In this document: positions 1 through 13,099 of the stretch, one piece after another
How the letters are laid out: each line of letters starts with the position of its first letter
How positions within the stretch are numbered: position 1 is the stretch's first letter
Source: Symsagittifera roscoffensis
Taxonomy: Eukaryota > Xenacoelomorpha > Acoela > Convolutidae
Direction: 5' to 3'
NCBI RefSeq assembly: GCF_963678635.1
Contig: NC_087062.1
Location: 7,368,193-7,432,192, forward strand
Length of the DNA: 64,000 nucleotides
Made by a program: the position numbers and the translations under genes
Notes under the pieces: model-generated
What the model was told of the DNA's origin: nothing
The model's input: only the letters and a program-made list of their open reading frames with translations
Database searches by the model: none

Positions 1-59
1 TCGCAAAAAAATTTGCATTTCAATAAAAACAGAACAAACTCAAGGCACATAATGAGCAT

Positions 60-620
60 AATCGAAACAAAACAAAACAAGACTGCTCGTATCAGGGCAA
101 AGCCCTGAATGTTCCGACTGCCTTTTAAGGTTTATGGAGCAGTAATAACATAAAAACATTAAAGGTAAAAAAATAAAATGAAAAAAATTCTAAAATTTGA
201 ATTTTTTTATGAAGTCATCCCCCCACACGCCATATAGAGTACAAACGAATAGATGTCACTCATAGTAACAATCAATTATGGCAAATAAGCTTCTTTCAAC
301 CAGTTTAGAACGATTTCTAAGACGGATTAAATATCCGCTTACGCGTTAATAGCGCGAAACATATCGCGCGTTAATTGTCCCAAATTGGCCAAAATGGCAA
401 TCTTTAAACCCCCATAACTTTACAAAAAATGATCACAGGTAAAATATCTTTTCAAATTTAGGCTCAGGACAACAATAGCTTTCGAATGGTATAAAAAATT
501 CCGCCAAAAATGGCTAGTTAAAAAGTCGAAATTTCTCTGAAGAAAAAAAACCCACCCCGAGCACAAATATTCCGTTACTTTCGTATCGAAAGTCGGAATA
601 ACTAGTCAAATTCAGTTGAA
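60..620. repeat. Dispersed repeat family, copy 1
   Basis: The stretch starts with a run around ACAAGACTGCTCGTATCAGG and continues through text near 360-600, including CCCCCATAACTTTACAAAAAA and AAACCCACCCCGAGCA. The same order of words recurs at about 17440-17925, with shorter remnants near 3255-3330 and 27540-27660. No terminal repeats or coding capacity were found. The copies are diverged, so this looks like an old non-autonomous element whose class I cannot assign. Confidence 0.55.
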
Positions 621-3600
621 AAGAAACTCGGATGGTGCTAATTGAAACAAATCCGATTTTACTTGAATATATTTCAAAAATAACCACCACAGACAAGTTA
701 AAAGACAGCTCATTTTTTTTATTCTCATTCTTAAGGTATTTTTGAGCTACAAAACTGACGCTTAAGATGAAACTACCCTCTCAAAAGGATACACATCAAA
801 TTACTACGCAAATTTCGTTTCAGTGGACCTCTATAAGTTGAGATATCTCAGGAATTCCGTGGACTAAAAGTTTAGCCTGAAAGTTGCGACAAAATCGAGT
901 TGAAATTTTCTTGAAAAAAGTCCGGGTTTTATTTGGGGGAACCTTGTCTGAAACTTAAGTTGTTGCAACAAAAAAAACTGTTGTGCTTGACACAAAATGT
1001 CATTTGAGTTAAGAAATTGAAAAATGAATTTTTTGGCCATTGCCTTATACAACGGCGTGTTCGACCTTGTTATTTTCCAAATAGGGTCTTTTTAGTTTTA
1101 TGGGAGCGCTCGGAAAAAATCAATTCAGTCTACCTAAAATAAAAGTCGACAAAGTTTTCTAAAATTTATGATAAGTTACTCCTTACTCGAAAAATTTTTA
1201 GATCTGCTCTGGTTCTGAAAAATTTTATCTGAGAGATTTTTTGTTACCGAACCCGTTAGTTTTCTTGTTTTGTTTAATAATACGCTTGCTACTTATAGTT
1301 CTGATTGTTATTTAATGATAATCTCCAAATCCATTTTGTCTGTGAGATTATTGCCGCTCAATCAGTGGGTTTTCTTGTTCGGAAGAACACCTTTGTTGTT
1401 GTGTTTTCTGACAAAGCTCAAAAATATGAAACGAAACTCAGAAAATATCAATTTTTGAGTTTTGAAAAATATGCTAGCACACAACTCTCTGTATAAAAAA
1501 ATACTCATATTAGAGATTTGAAATTTGTTTTCTACTATGGAACTATGTGGATTTGTAGGACTGAAGGTTTTTCATTTATGGAAACTGTATGATAAGAAGT
1601 TTTGGTTATTCCGAGATGTTTCGTTCGAGATATTCAAATACTTTTTTCTCGAGAGCACATGTTACTAGTCAAGAAAGGGAAAAAGTTTCAACCCTCCACT
1701 GAGCTTCATTTCAACATGATTGAAACAAATATGGACAAAATTGAGCATTTCTTATTAGAAAATCAAAAAATAATAAGAGAAGTTAAAAAATGCAAGAAAA
1801 TCAAAACATACCTGAATTTCAAGACATACATGGTCGAAGTTGTCCAAACATATCAAAACCCGGCCGAAACTACTATAACCTCAAACTGGGTAGCTAGTGC
1901 AATGAGATATTTTTTTTCACGTGGGAGAAAAGCTGTGAGATGGTTTAAATGGAGTAGTCATCTACTTTTTTTTAACGAATTTAATAATCATTCAGGTCAT
2001 ATATGTAGTCACAAAATACATCAATTTGATTAAAATGTTAAAATGTCAAAAAACATGAAAATTCAATACCTGAAATTAATGCATATAATGATGAGCCTAG
2101 ATAATTAATTACAGGAAACAAGTACACTATTGAAAAAAAAACAAAAGATAAGCTCTGTCTGTATCTGCTTTTCTCAAACCATTTAAAGCCAAATGAATAA
2201 ATATTTCCCGGTTTTTAGCAACAATTGCAGCAAAAAAAATTCAAGACTATGTAATTTCAATTTGAGCATAAAATATGCAAACGGATGAGAAATTAAAAGG
2301 TCAACATTGGAAGAAAATGAATTTCTGAATGAATTTGCAGATTTCCTTCCGAAATTAATCCCACTCATCTCAAACAGTTCTTGTTTAGTTTGCATGATTG
2401 CTGAAGAAGAGCAAATGTGCCCTAATTAAATTTAAAGTCTGATATTTGGGCGCCATTAGCAATGTCGAAGAGAGTTAAGTTATATCAGAGAACTCTAATT
2501 AATTCTGAGGGTTCTAATTAGAAATCTACCACAAGTTTACGATGGACAAAAGTTCGGCCAAGACCGCAAAGCATGAAAATTTCCGAAAGCTTCTCCATAT
2601 AACCTAATGGTAATTTTCATGACAATTTTAAAACTTGGATTGTAAACCTTGATTACATATTTGAAAAATTGATTGTAGTTGGCTTGCAGGGGCGGATTTA
2701 GGGGGAATGCCCATTTTCTCCAAAGATTCAACAGCCGAGGACCGACCACCTCTTTGAAACGTTTTTACAAAAACCAATTTTTAAGCAAAAAAAATGGAGC
2801 TCGAAAACTTTACTACTGGCGCTTAAGGCCAATATATATGCTGTCATTGAGCAGAGAATCTTTTTTGTCTAACACCTTCCAAAAATTCTATAATATCTCT
2901 TTTCGGCATGTTGTTTTTCAGACCTTTGCCAAGGGTGAAGAAATTTTTGTCGAACAGGTCTTTCAGGTGTGTTTTGGCATAGCTCGGATAATCAATTGGA
3001 TTGGTTTAACAAGTGTAGATTTTTTTTTCCAAAATTTGCTATCCTCCCTCGAAAAAGTCCAAAGCCCAACCGTTCTGCCGTTAATAAGATTGCGTGCTGG
3101 AGTTGAACTAATTATGGGCCACGCAATTCATTACGAGACAGGAAGCCATGTTGAAAAGCACTGAAAAGAGGACATTTTTGAAACTGTAAACATATAAATC
3201 TGAAAAATATTGCTTCCTCCAAGGAACTGTATAACTTTAAAGGAGTTCCTAAACCTGAAACAAGATTGCTCACATCAGAGCGACGCCATGAATTTTCCAA
3301 CTGCTTTTTAAATTTTCAAAAAAAATCTAAAAAGAAGAAAAAATAATAATTTCTTGAAACATTTCTTCTTGAATCATTCCTCCACACGATATTTTAAGTG
3401 CATAGTGAAATTTGCGCGCGTGGTAATATATCAAAAATCTAAATCGCGCACCTGGATTCAATAAGTTTTGTTTGATATTTAACAATTCTTGTTAAAGAAA
3501 GCTAGCTATTATGTCATAGTGTACTTAGAGAAAAAAAGACCGAGAAATTTTCCGTCACTTTCTTTGAACTTCAGAATATTAAACTTAGAATTTATCTAAA

Positions 3601-4832
3601 ATTAGCATGCGAATCAAATCTGAAATCAAAATTTTTGCTCCGAACCACCCCCTAAGGTGATGATCTTTTGGTAAGCTTTTTCTTCCTTATTTAGGCATTT
3701 CAAAGAACTTGCGCGAGGCCTCATAAATCGTTTATAATCACAGTCCTATTAATTGTTTCGAATTCTATAAAAAATTCTATATAAACCCCAAGAATCAAAT
3801 AGCTAAGTATTGTCATATTAATGACCCTTATAGTCTCTCATAATTATTAAGAGTTTCCCAATGAACACAAACAATGGTAAAATGATAAGCTACTATTATT
3901 TTTACAATGAACACAAACAATGGTAAAATGATAAGCTATTATTATTTATTAGAATCGTTTGGTTATATAGAACGGTATAAAACTATATTACAATGTGTGG
4001 TTTGAGTTTTTGAATTTTTTCAAGTATGTCATTATATCTGCCCAGTCTTCACAAATTTTGATTTTTTCCTTAATCGCAGCACTGAAACTGGGTTTTGTAT
4101 TCGAGTGTTTGTTATTTTTTAAAAAGCATATCAAGTGTTGATATCTTTGATATTCTTTTTGATTATTGTTAATGTTTTACGGAACTTGTTTGCACAAGAC
4201 AATCACTTGTTGCTAGAAAAGGCGCATTGACCAGTTAAATTCTCAAATCAAACAATTAATCGATTGAAAATAACAGACTTCCCTAAAAAAAGGAATTTTT
4301 CACTTTTTTCAAAATTGTTTTGTTTATTTCGGCGTCAGAAGGAAACATCAGTGCCTTCAAAACTAAGCTCTAATAATAGTTTCGTTTCAACAACTCCCAA
4401 AGAAAAAAAATATGAATTAGTGTCCTAGCTTTTAAAAAGACCAATATTTTTGAATTTCAGACTAGATTAGACTGCGGGGCTGGCCTTCAGATTTAAATTT
4501 TATTCTATATTTGTAATTTCAAACTTAAGTGACCGAACCAACTTATTTTTTCTTTTTTTAGTGTAATCAGTCAATTATCTATTTGGTTCATTTTTTCAGT
4601 TTTGTTTCGTTTAGGTCCACGTTTTGCATTACTAGCAGAGTCTGCACATAGCTAGCCAATTTCTCTTCATTGTAGAACATCCGTAAATATTTCTCTAGGG
4701 TAAGAAATCATGGTCTGAGCCAAGACTCCTCCACTTGGTCCTTGTGCCTCGGAAGCACACACTGGAAGCACGGAGCACGGCAAAAGACAGCCGGCACTTC
4801 GCCCAGTTCTTAGTTTTACTATAGGGTTTCTC
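621..4832. other. AT-rich region with no supported gene
   Basis: No exon with conserved protein content could be supported on either strand. The region contains a partial copy of the dispersed repeat (about 3255-3330), a short tandem duplication (3859-3950), and a hAT-like terminal motif CAGGGGCGGATTTAGGGGG near 2686 without a recognisable partner end. Open frames at 1602-2033 and 2679-3164 lack domain signatures or plausible splice context. Confidence 0.5.
3859..3950. repeat. 46-bp tandem duplication, two copies
   Basis: The unit containing CAATGAACACAAACAATGG and AAAATGATAAGCTA occurs twice head to tail with a 46-base offset and almost no differences, indicating a recent local duplication. 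It has no apparent coding role. Confidence 0.85.
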
Positions 4833-5822
4833 TCACTTGGTAGATAATGCTTCTCCTATTCTCCGAAGGAAACTTGCAAATTCTGGAGCAATCATCCCAT
4901 CAACAGACACGACAAGAGGAGTGAAAGACATGTCTTTCCTGGCACGCGTCTGAATATTTTGTCTTTTCCTCAACCTTTGCTGAGTGCAAAACACTCATGG
5001 GGCTTCTGTTCTGATAGGAGATGGCGTCGGCGTCAGATACACGAATACCAAAAGACGCTCCTCCCTGCCTAACATAAAATCTACGACAAAACAAATCTGC
5101 AATTAATGCGGGTGTCTCATCTTGCGTGTTGTATTCTCTAATAACTTGCTCCCTCTGTACATCCTTCCACAGTAAAGAAGCTAAGCCACCCACAGCATCC
5201 CTAATCTCATTGTGCCGTAAAGTTAAGAGACCACCTTTTTTGCACGCTAACGCATGCCGTAGGGTGAATGGTGACTGACAACCATCACAAAAACTTGGTG
5301 AAGCGTTCAAGTTTTTGTTATACCGGACACTCGATGCATCCCGAAACTCCATTTCTGAAAGATCAAAGTTTTCTGCAGCAATCGGTAACGCTGTCAGCCA
5401 GGCAGACAAGCTTCCTTCCTTGATTCTTTTTACTGCGCGATTTTGGTGTGCTGGTAGCTCATTCAATAACTCCCCCAACAACTCTTCATGTTTTTCTTCC
5501 ATTATTCGATGATGTTTTTTCCGCGATCGAGACATTTGCTTTCTGTGGTCTTCATGGGAAAAACCGTGCTGATCAACAATAGCATCATAAAGAACAGCAT
5601 TGATTTCCAAGACGTGTTGTAAGACTCATCGGCGAAACTCGTTGGGTTAGACACTTCAAGACCACCCTTTCTTGCTGGCAAACAAAAGAGACGTCTCTCC
5701 ATTGATGAAGTCGACGAAGTTCCTAGTATCGCAGGTAAAAATTTCTCCATCAGAAGGTTCTCTAGCGGTTGAAAAAGCTGACTAGAACCACCCAAAACAC
5801 GATGGGAAAAATTCCATTCCAC
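4833..5822 (-). pseudogene. Non-LTR retrotransposon, C-terminal fragment (broken)
   Basis: Reading leftwards from 5822, the frames give the post-RT part typical of a widespread non-LTR retrotransposon group. Visible motifs are LPARKGGLEVSNP, then LSAWLTALPIA, the Cys-containing CDGCQSPFTLRHALACKKGG, then RHNEIRDAVG and a SVDG block. The reading frame changes at least twice: near 5590-5610, where one frame ends in a hydrophobic nonsense tail, and near 4930, where the SVDG block continues in another frame to a stop at 4833-4835. The reverse transcriptase domain itself is absent, consistent with 5' truncation. It is a dead copy on the minus strand. Clade assignment (CR1/Jockey-like or other) is not secure. 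Confidence 0.75.
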
Positions 5823-7089
5823 TTATTGTTTTTTTTACCGAACCAGATTGCATATTCTAGAAAAAAATCACAAAGTTAAGATGAAAATTTTTTTTCTCTA
5901 TTTGAAAGAAAAATTATCTTTTCGTTTTTGATTAATTTTTCTCATATGAGTTTGATCGGAACATTTTGTGCAGTTGGCACAGCAACCGGTCGTCCTTGTT
6001 TACTTCTCAAATTTATGTTTATAAAAAAATTTCAAGTTTTTATTCATCAAAAACTAAAACAAACAACTCCATGCTTATCGACCACTTTAAACTAAACAGC
6101 CATAACGAAACGCACAAAATGTAGTCCATAAAAGTTTAATTAAAAAATTTGCATAAATTTCAGAAAAATATTCAATTCTGCAGCGCATAATGGTCAAAAA
6201 CTTTGAATTTGCTGTATATTACATCACTTGTGTTTTTTTTTAAATTGGGGCTCAGTAGAGATTAAAGCGATTAGAATTTTGTAAGGTTTTCTATTTTAAA
6301 AAAAAGATAAGCAGAGGGAAATCGATTAAGTATAAATCTTTTTGACTATATGCTTTTGAGAAAAAAAAAACAATTTGATACCAAAATCTGTGAAAATTTT
6401 GCTCTTGGAGAAAATTTTCATGTTTTTTTCTAAAGTTTGTTCTCGTTGTGATTTCATAACTTTGTAAAACTAAAAATCGAGATACGTTTTTTTTACTATA
6501 CTCAAATTCGCCGTATAACTCAACTCCGTTGGAGAAACCTATTGAAGGTGGTGAACAGACCTAGATAAACTGGTTATAGCTGGAGTTCATTTTTTGATAC
6601 TCTCATAGAAGGTAGCTGAGATCAATTGATCACAGCCGATTAAAAATTTTCATTTAAGTTATTAACGTTGACGAAATGGTCTGGAAGTTGGCGTTTTAGT
6701 GAGTAAAAACCTAAATTTGCGCTCAATTTTGTCCAGTTCTGTCAATAATGCTTTTTGAGAATTTAAAAATAGTAGACGTAACCATATTGAAACATGTGAA
6801 ATCTTTTCCTTAGGGAGAATTATAGATTTCTTTCACGCATTTTACCCCAAATACGCTGAACAAGTTTTGAAAAAAACCCTAATCGGCGATTTTCATTACT
6901 GTATTAAATTTCAACTCACACAGCTCTCAATTTTAAAGTCTTGCTGCGTTATTTTTGGAAATTTGAAACAAAAAGTAACTTCAAATGTTTGTGAGTATCA
7001 AATTTTTCAATACAGTTAAAGCTACAGTAGCAGTCTAACTTAAAACAAAAAATAAATTACAGTTTTTCGATAACTCTTTGTTTTTGCAG
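5823..7089. other. Intergenic or upstream intron, no gene seen
   Basis: AT-rich sequence with homopolymer runs. It contains one copy (5956-5990) of a short conserved word also present at 31633-31667 and 54521-54560. The 3' end (about 7070-7089) is a good splice acceptor tract ending TTTTTGCAG in front of the tetraspanin exon, so part of this region is probably an intron whose upstream exon I could not identify. Confidence 0.5.
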
Positions 7090-8927
7090 GGCGCTGTATT
7101 TGAAGGTTTGGAAAACATCATCACCTCCGATGCCTCTGAACCCGTCAATTCAGGAGCCCCGCCGCCGTCCCCGAAAAAGAAAATCCACAAGATTCAGAAA
7201 TGCACGCGCTTAATATTAATTATTTCGCTTCTGCTATTAATTTTTCAACCGATTATTGCGACCGTCTATGCACTGGAGCTGTATGTTAAAGACATTCCCA
7301 GTTATTTCCTGGTCGCCGGCGCACAAGATCCCGAATCGCAACCGAGAATATTCGCGATGACTGTGCTGGTGCTGACATTGAGTCAACTTTCAGCTGTGTT
7401 CGGAATAAGTTTGGAGTTCAACTGGAAGAAACGTTGTCTAACTATAACCTCTTTTCTGTCTGCATTTAGCGCTATTGGTTAATAAAATTTTTGGATCAAG
7501 TTAACATCAAGTTCTCAGCCAAACAGTATAAAAACAAAAAAAACTGTCAACAAAATCTTTTTTCAAAAACAGTTTTCAAATCCAAATAAATCAACTTATA
7601 AAACTTTTTTGTTAGTTTTTTTTTTAAGTTTTTTTAAAAAAATTTTAAATTAGTTTTTTTTTTGGAAATCAATATTCTCAATCAAATTAGATTTTTGTGT
7701 TTTTAGCTCTGACGATGCTGTGTGCTAGTTGGTTCATCAACCAGCCCTTTATTTTTTCCAACCTGGAGGACAACGTGCGGGCCACTCTTCAGCGGGACTA
7801 CCGGGACGAATTCAGTGGGGACAGACTCTCCTCCGCCTGGGACAGTGTACAGCAGGGGGCTAAAGGATGTGGGGTCAGGGGAAGGGGTGATTGGATGGAC
7901 AGTGCGTGGCACAGGAACTCAAAACCCAGTAAGAGTTGAAAAAAGTTTATAGTTTTCTTTTCACCATAGCCTTACGGGATCTGATCTTCTTTTGGAAAAA
8001 CTCGACAAAAAAACCCGGACTGAAACTTTGATTTGCAGTCTGCCGAAGTATGAACCGAAATTCGCAAACAAATCTAACAAAAAGACGGAACATTGGCAGC
8101 TCAAAAATAGCTATAGAAGGTGAAGAAATGTCCAAATTTTGCTCTTTTTCCTCCCATATTATCGATAAAGTTCTGGCCTACAAAAACGTCGCGTTTAACC
8201 CTGTTATAAGCGGAAAACGGTGAAATAGAAGAATTATTGTTTTCTGAATCATTATTGCTGCTTTCCCTGAGCTCACAGAGGTATCAAAAACAATTTTCCT
8301 TTCAGTTTTCCAATGACTATCATTGTGACATTTAACGAAAATATTTATTGACCAAGAAATAATTTTCTCAAACTGTAAACCAAAAGGAATTAAATGAAAT
8401 AACTTCTTTTTCTGTACAAATTCTTAAAAAGTATGAAAAATCACTGAAGACAAACTTACGTGACCGAAATCTGGCTGGGCTTCATCGGAAGTATTATTGC
8501 TTAGTAGGCCATTTAGGTTTTCCTGAGTAACTTTTTGAGTAATCATTGTGTGTTTTCAGAAAGAGACTATCCGCTATCTTGCTGCAGTAAATTTTTTCCA
8601 CGCCACAAAGCCAATAGCTGGGCCGACTTAACTGAGTATATTAAGACGCAATGCTACCCAAGCGGGCAGTTGGAAATTCTCCCTCAAAGTAAAAGCGCAA
8701 TCTCAAATGGCGCCAATAACGGTAGAGTTGCCGATGATGATGACACTAAAGGTCAAAAAATGAAGCCAATGACGTTTGAAAACGAACTTGAAGTCGGTAA
8801 TACAGACGAAATGTCGAATAATTCGAGAAAGGTCAGACAGAGCGATGGCGACAGCTTTGACGAATGTGAGTTACCTTTTAGCGATGGTTTAACCTCAATC
8901 AACTCAAGAGCTCAAATTTCCATTTAG
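7090..8927 (+). CDS. Tetraspanin-like membrane protein (5' and possibly 3' incomplete)
   Basis: Three exons join in phase: 7090-7477, 7707-7928 and from 8560. The first ends at donor GTTAAT and the next starts after TTTTTAG. The second ends at GTAAGA and the third starts after TTTTCAG. The protein has a proline/lysine-rich N-terminus, membrane segment 1 (RLILIISLLLLIFQPIIA), a short loop, segment 2 (AMTVLVLTLSQLSAVFG), a short NWKKRC turn, segment 3 running across the first splice junction, then a large extracellular loop. The loop carries AWDSVQQGAKGCGV and PLSCC, matching the tetraspanin order, except that the usual CCG reads GCG. After the loop cysteine in TQCYPSG the frame continues as an acidic, hydrophilic stretch to a stop at 8925-8927. 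An alternative donor GTGAGT at 8866 may end the exon at 8865. No fourth membrane segment is visible. The start codon must lie in an upstream exon not recognised. Confidence 0.72.
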
Positions 8928-11900
8928 GGGGCTTATGCGTTTAAAATTTATTGAAAACACGCCCTTAAGTGAATTTTGAATGCGAATTTTCTCTGGTAAA
9001 GCTAAATTGAAAATGATTTAAAATTTTTGAAAAGTAGTTCAGAAAAGTTCATCGGCATCAAAATTCACCAAAGTTCATATGGCATATCGATTTACTTACA
9101 ACAAAACTGACATTCGTTCGAGTTATCCTTCATGAAAAAAACAAGCTATTTTTGTTGCCAACGAGATTTTTACAACTGAATAAAATTTATTTTGACATAT
9201 TATGGCTCAAATTTAGAACTTTGTTTTCCGCAGTCAAAAAAGTGAAATACAGATTTTTAAAAATTGACATTTCATGCGACATGAAATCAAAAGAAAATAT
9301 ATCTTTTTTTCCGTTTTTTTTTTGTGTTCAGTGAATCTAAATAATGGCAAAGAAAACAGTTTTTTTTTAAAGCGATGAACTCAATTCTTAGTCTCGTTTT
9401 TTTTAGGCCTGATCAGATGATATTTTAGGATATATTAATTAAAAGTTTTTTGATCTTCAGCTGGAGACGGATTCCGCGCCAAATACGGTATCATATCTAG
9501 CCTGCGGAATCCTCAACTAAAAATGACTTCCGCGTCAAATTTTTGATATGAATCTTTATTCACGGATGAAATAATATATGTCATTCGAATCCGTATTATT
9601 TTTTGGATTATATTTTAGTTGTTCAAGCATTCTCAGAGCTTTTGACACTAAACTGAAAAATGTGACATCACATTATTCAAGTAAATTTTTTAAAAAATGA
9701 CTGAGAAAATTAAAAATCTGTTCAGTAAAAACGGATTAATGGAAAAAAGGAAAAAATGTAACAAACTGGGAAGAAAAAAATTGAAAATGCCAAAAAAAAC
9801 TAAATCGATCAAGGTGAATAAAGCTAATATTAAAAAAGTATATAAACCAAGACAGTATAAAGTGAAATTAGCACTGGAAGAAAACTTACCACACATTAAA
9901 AGAACCGGAAATACTTCAAGCAGAACAAGTTCAAAGCTATTAACAATATTTGAAGCCCCTTGCCCCTCAAAACACACTTTGAATGGACGGATTTTTCAAA
10001 AACAAATTTTTCAAACAAATTTTGAATGGACGGACTTTTCAAAAGTTATCTTGCTCAAAATTTAAGCAGTATTTCTAACAGATGATTGAGAGATGAGTTC
10101 AGGAGATGACGAACAATATTTTCAACAGTGAAAAAATCTGGTACACAGTTGCAAAATTTTCAAAAAAAATAACCTTGTTTCCGAAAAAAATGATTATTTT
10201 TTCTTCTCAAAAACCCTCATTGTGTAATCATAATTTGTAATTTAGCTTTTGAGCTTTTTTCATGTAGATAATAGAATTAGATAGTTAGAAAAAAAAACTA
10301 GTTGCTTGTGTTAAGAAAGAGCGAAGTTTCAACTAACGTGACTCACTGCGCTTAAGTTTGTCTCAAGAAGTCTTGGATTTAAAAACTATTGAGCTTAGAC
10401 AAACAATGAAAGCATTTGCGGGGGAATAGTTTGCTTGCTACTTATTACACATAAGTTACAGCGAAAAAAAGTCTTGACAATTCCACTTTTGCCTCGAACA
10501 ACTATGACATGCCTTGTTTAAGTAGTAATGAAAGTAATGAAGTTTTTCTAGTCGAATTTGACTGGGTCGAATTTCGTCTGGGTTGAAAAGATTTCTATGA
10601 AAGAAAGTTTTTTTGTCAGATTTTTTGAACACGAAATCTAAATTTTAACAAAGCGGAACATAAATTACGCTCGGCAAAAACGTGGAAAGGGCGATATAAA
10701 ATTATTTTGATTTTTTGCAAGAGTTTTTACTGACCGATATTTCAGCATAAAAAGAAGAAATCTGAGTCTATTAACAGCAGACCAAATAAAAATGCCTTAT
10801 CGAGACTCCGCGAAAACAAATGCCATTACATGTATTTTTTTTAGCACGATTCAATAATAACTATCCTTCTTTTGAGTTAAAACTCAATGAGGACTGCTAG
10901 GGAAGCTCCATCAGCTTAAGTAATGGCAATTATGAAAAAAAAACTCAAAAAAGTGATTTGGGGAGAAAAAATTGAATTTTAACTTATTCAGAAACTGTTT
11001 CAGCATTCCAAAAACTATTAATGATCAAAAGAACGAAAATAACAAAGTGCGCTCGTAATAAAAGTTTGAAAACCCATTCAAGATAGCACTACTGTTTTTT
11101 GAAAAACGCGGGTCAATTTGAAGAAAATGAAGCAGGTCATTTTGGAAAATTTTCATTGGATAACGACAATTAACCGAAAATGCTTGTACCTTTGTAAAAA
11201 AATCTGCATTGTCAATCTATCTGAATCCAGCTCAAAAAAGTAATCAATTCATTGAACTTTTCGATTAGTTCCAAATAATTTTTCCTATTGATGACAAAAA
11301 AAATACCTTCAAAGGTTTTCTTCTGGTTATTTTTTTTTCGGGTAATCACTTGTTCAAAACATGTTCACATGTTCGAAAGATTGAATTTTCAATTTTTTCA
11401 ATAATCCATTTAAATCCAAGCCCAATAAAACCCTATTTACACTCAAATGAGTACCTAAAAGTCTGTAAGACTGGGATCGAATCGCGATTATTCGGGAAAA
11501 AAAATTATTTTAGATTGAAGGTTGGAGAATTTGGTTTGCTGGCGTTCAATTATTTTGAAATTTTAACCAAAACGCACAAAAAACTCAGAGAGCACTTGTA
11601 GCATTCATAATTTTGCTTTTCATAAACAATTTTTTTCTCTTGATTATCCAAAATCTGATTCTTATTCTGCTCAGGGTATTATATAGGTCGCAATGATATT
11701 TTTTTGGTTTTTTCAGGAAAAGTCCCAAAAATTGAAAATTTGTTCGAGCTAAAAATTTATTTTTTTAATGACTCGAATGTCAGAACTTACTTCATATCCT
11801 TTTTTAAAAGGAGGACAACTTCGAAGATCGAAAACGTTATTGACTTGAAAGTTCGAAAACTGAACTTAATTATCATTTTTTCCACTGAATTTTTTTTACC

Positions 11901-11934
11901 TCTTTAACCAGTTTTCACAATATGGGTTAAATTG

Positions 11935-12029
11935 TGAGTGTCAATCATCACTTGATTAATAAATACTAAATCAAGTGATGATTGACACTCATCACGAAAG
12001 AGTGTCAATCATCACTTGATTTAGTATTT
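11935..12029. repeat. Two overlapping perfect hairpins sharing an arm
   Basis: Three copies of one word lie in + / - / + order. Arm 11935-11957 pairs perfectly (23 bp) with 11969-11991 across an 11-nt loop. Arm 11961-11990 pairs perfectly (30 bp) with 12000-12029 across a 9-nt loop. Both hairpins use the middle arm, so they are mutually exclusive. The perfection suggests recent origin by inverted duplication. Confidence 0.9.
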
Positions 12030-12279
12030 CAAAAAGGTTTAAGGCCATCTATTTTTTCTTGGAAAATCAAAACTTGAAATCTTTTCAAAAAAACAAGTCA
12101 TAAATTTTCTTAATTTTGAATTCTTACTTGAGTACAGTAACGTGTCGCTGTGGGGGGGGGGGGGCTCAACTGCCCGCTTTCCCCTCAATTTTAATGATTT
12201 TGGTTGCCAAGTTTTTTCTAAAAGCTTAATATATTCCAAAAAAGCCTAAAACCGCCTTCTTTACCTGTTTTTTTTTTGA

Positions 12280-12439
12280 AAATTTTCCTGCGGCGCAGAA
12301 AATTTTTGACAATTTAAGGTCCTTAGAATTTTTTCGGAGATCTCAGAAAATCAAACTGATCGACCTAAAGAAAGTCCGCAAAAAAAATCAAAGTTTTTCG
12401 TAAAACCACACCCCAGAAAAATTTCTGCGCCCGCCACTG
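12280..12439 (-). mobile_element. hAT-like non-autonomous element terminus (partial)
   Basis: On the minus strand the sequence starts CAGTGGCGGGCGCAGAAA, then TTTTTCTGGGG. This is the kind of CAGTGGCGG end seen in many hAT-type MITEs. The opposite end and an 8-bp target duplication were not found, so the left limit is arbitrary. Confidence 0.4.
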
Positions 12440-13099
12440 CTTACATTGGTTTTTTCCAAGTATATTTTTGTTGTTCACTAATTAACTGTGCACCATCCAA
12501 ACAAACTTCAATTTTTTTATTAGAACACAAAAACGAAGTGACTTTCACAAATGTAAATCGTGATGAACTTTTTTTTTACAGTAAGATCCGTATTTTTGAA
12601 GATTGTTTGCGCTCAAACATGATTATTCGCAGTTATTTAACAATTTTTGTTCAAAATTCCAATATTTTTGCTTTAAAAAAAGCAAAGCCTACTATCGAAC
12701 TGCAAAAATTTAAAATTCACAAAAAACGTGATTGACTTCTAGTTTCAAAAGTAGACTTTACTTTTCTGAATTCTCACCGGAATTAAAAAATTACCTAATT
12801 CTCGAGTGTTCTTTATATGAGATAAAATTTCGAAAGGGCCGATCACAAACAGGGTTTGAAAATCAAAGATATTCAAAGTAATATTTTTCTTTTCACAATT
12901 GGAAAATAGCAACTTTTTTTTGTTTCCTCGAGTTCGTCTGCATTCTTCCAACCATCTGTTTTGGATTTTCAACTTTGATAGAAAGAATTGAGCAGAAACT
13001 TTTTTTTTAAACTCACTAGGATGGCTTCTTTCACGTATCGCAATACATTACACAACTATTCCTTGTCAGATATTTATGAAAATTTAGTCTTATTTTTAG

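Larger units (their letters stand above)
8928..13099. other. Gene-free AT-rich interval
   Basis: No convincing exon was found on either strand. It contains a strong nested hairpin (11935-12029) and a hAT-like terminus (CAGTGGCGGGCGCAG read on the minus strand, ending at 12439) next to a run of 12 or more G at about 12153. A lysine-rich open frame at 9697-10065 reflects A-rich composition and shows no domain. Confidence 0.5.

Noticed and set aside
1602-2033. 143-codon plus-strand open frame
   Set aside because: Lys/Asn/Phe-rich composition expected in AT-rich DNA. No domain, no partner exons, no start context.
2679-3164. 161-codon plus-strand open frame
   Set aside because: Its start overlaps a hAT-like repeat end (CAGGGGCGGATTTAGG); the translation has no recognisable domain.
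9697-10065. 122-codon lysine-rich ORF
   Set aside because: Lysine content reflects A-runs. No domain and no conserved motif; not supportable as a gene.
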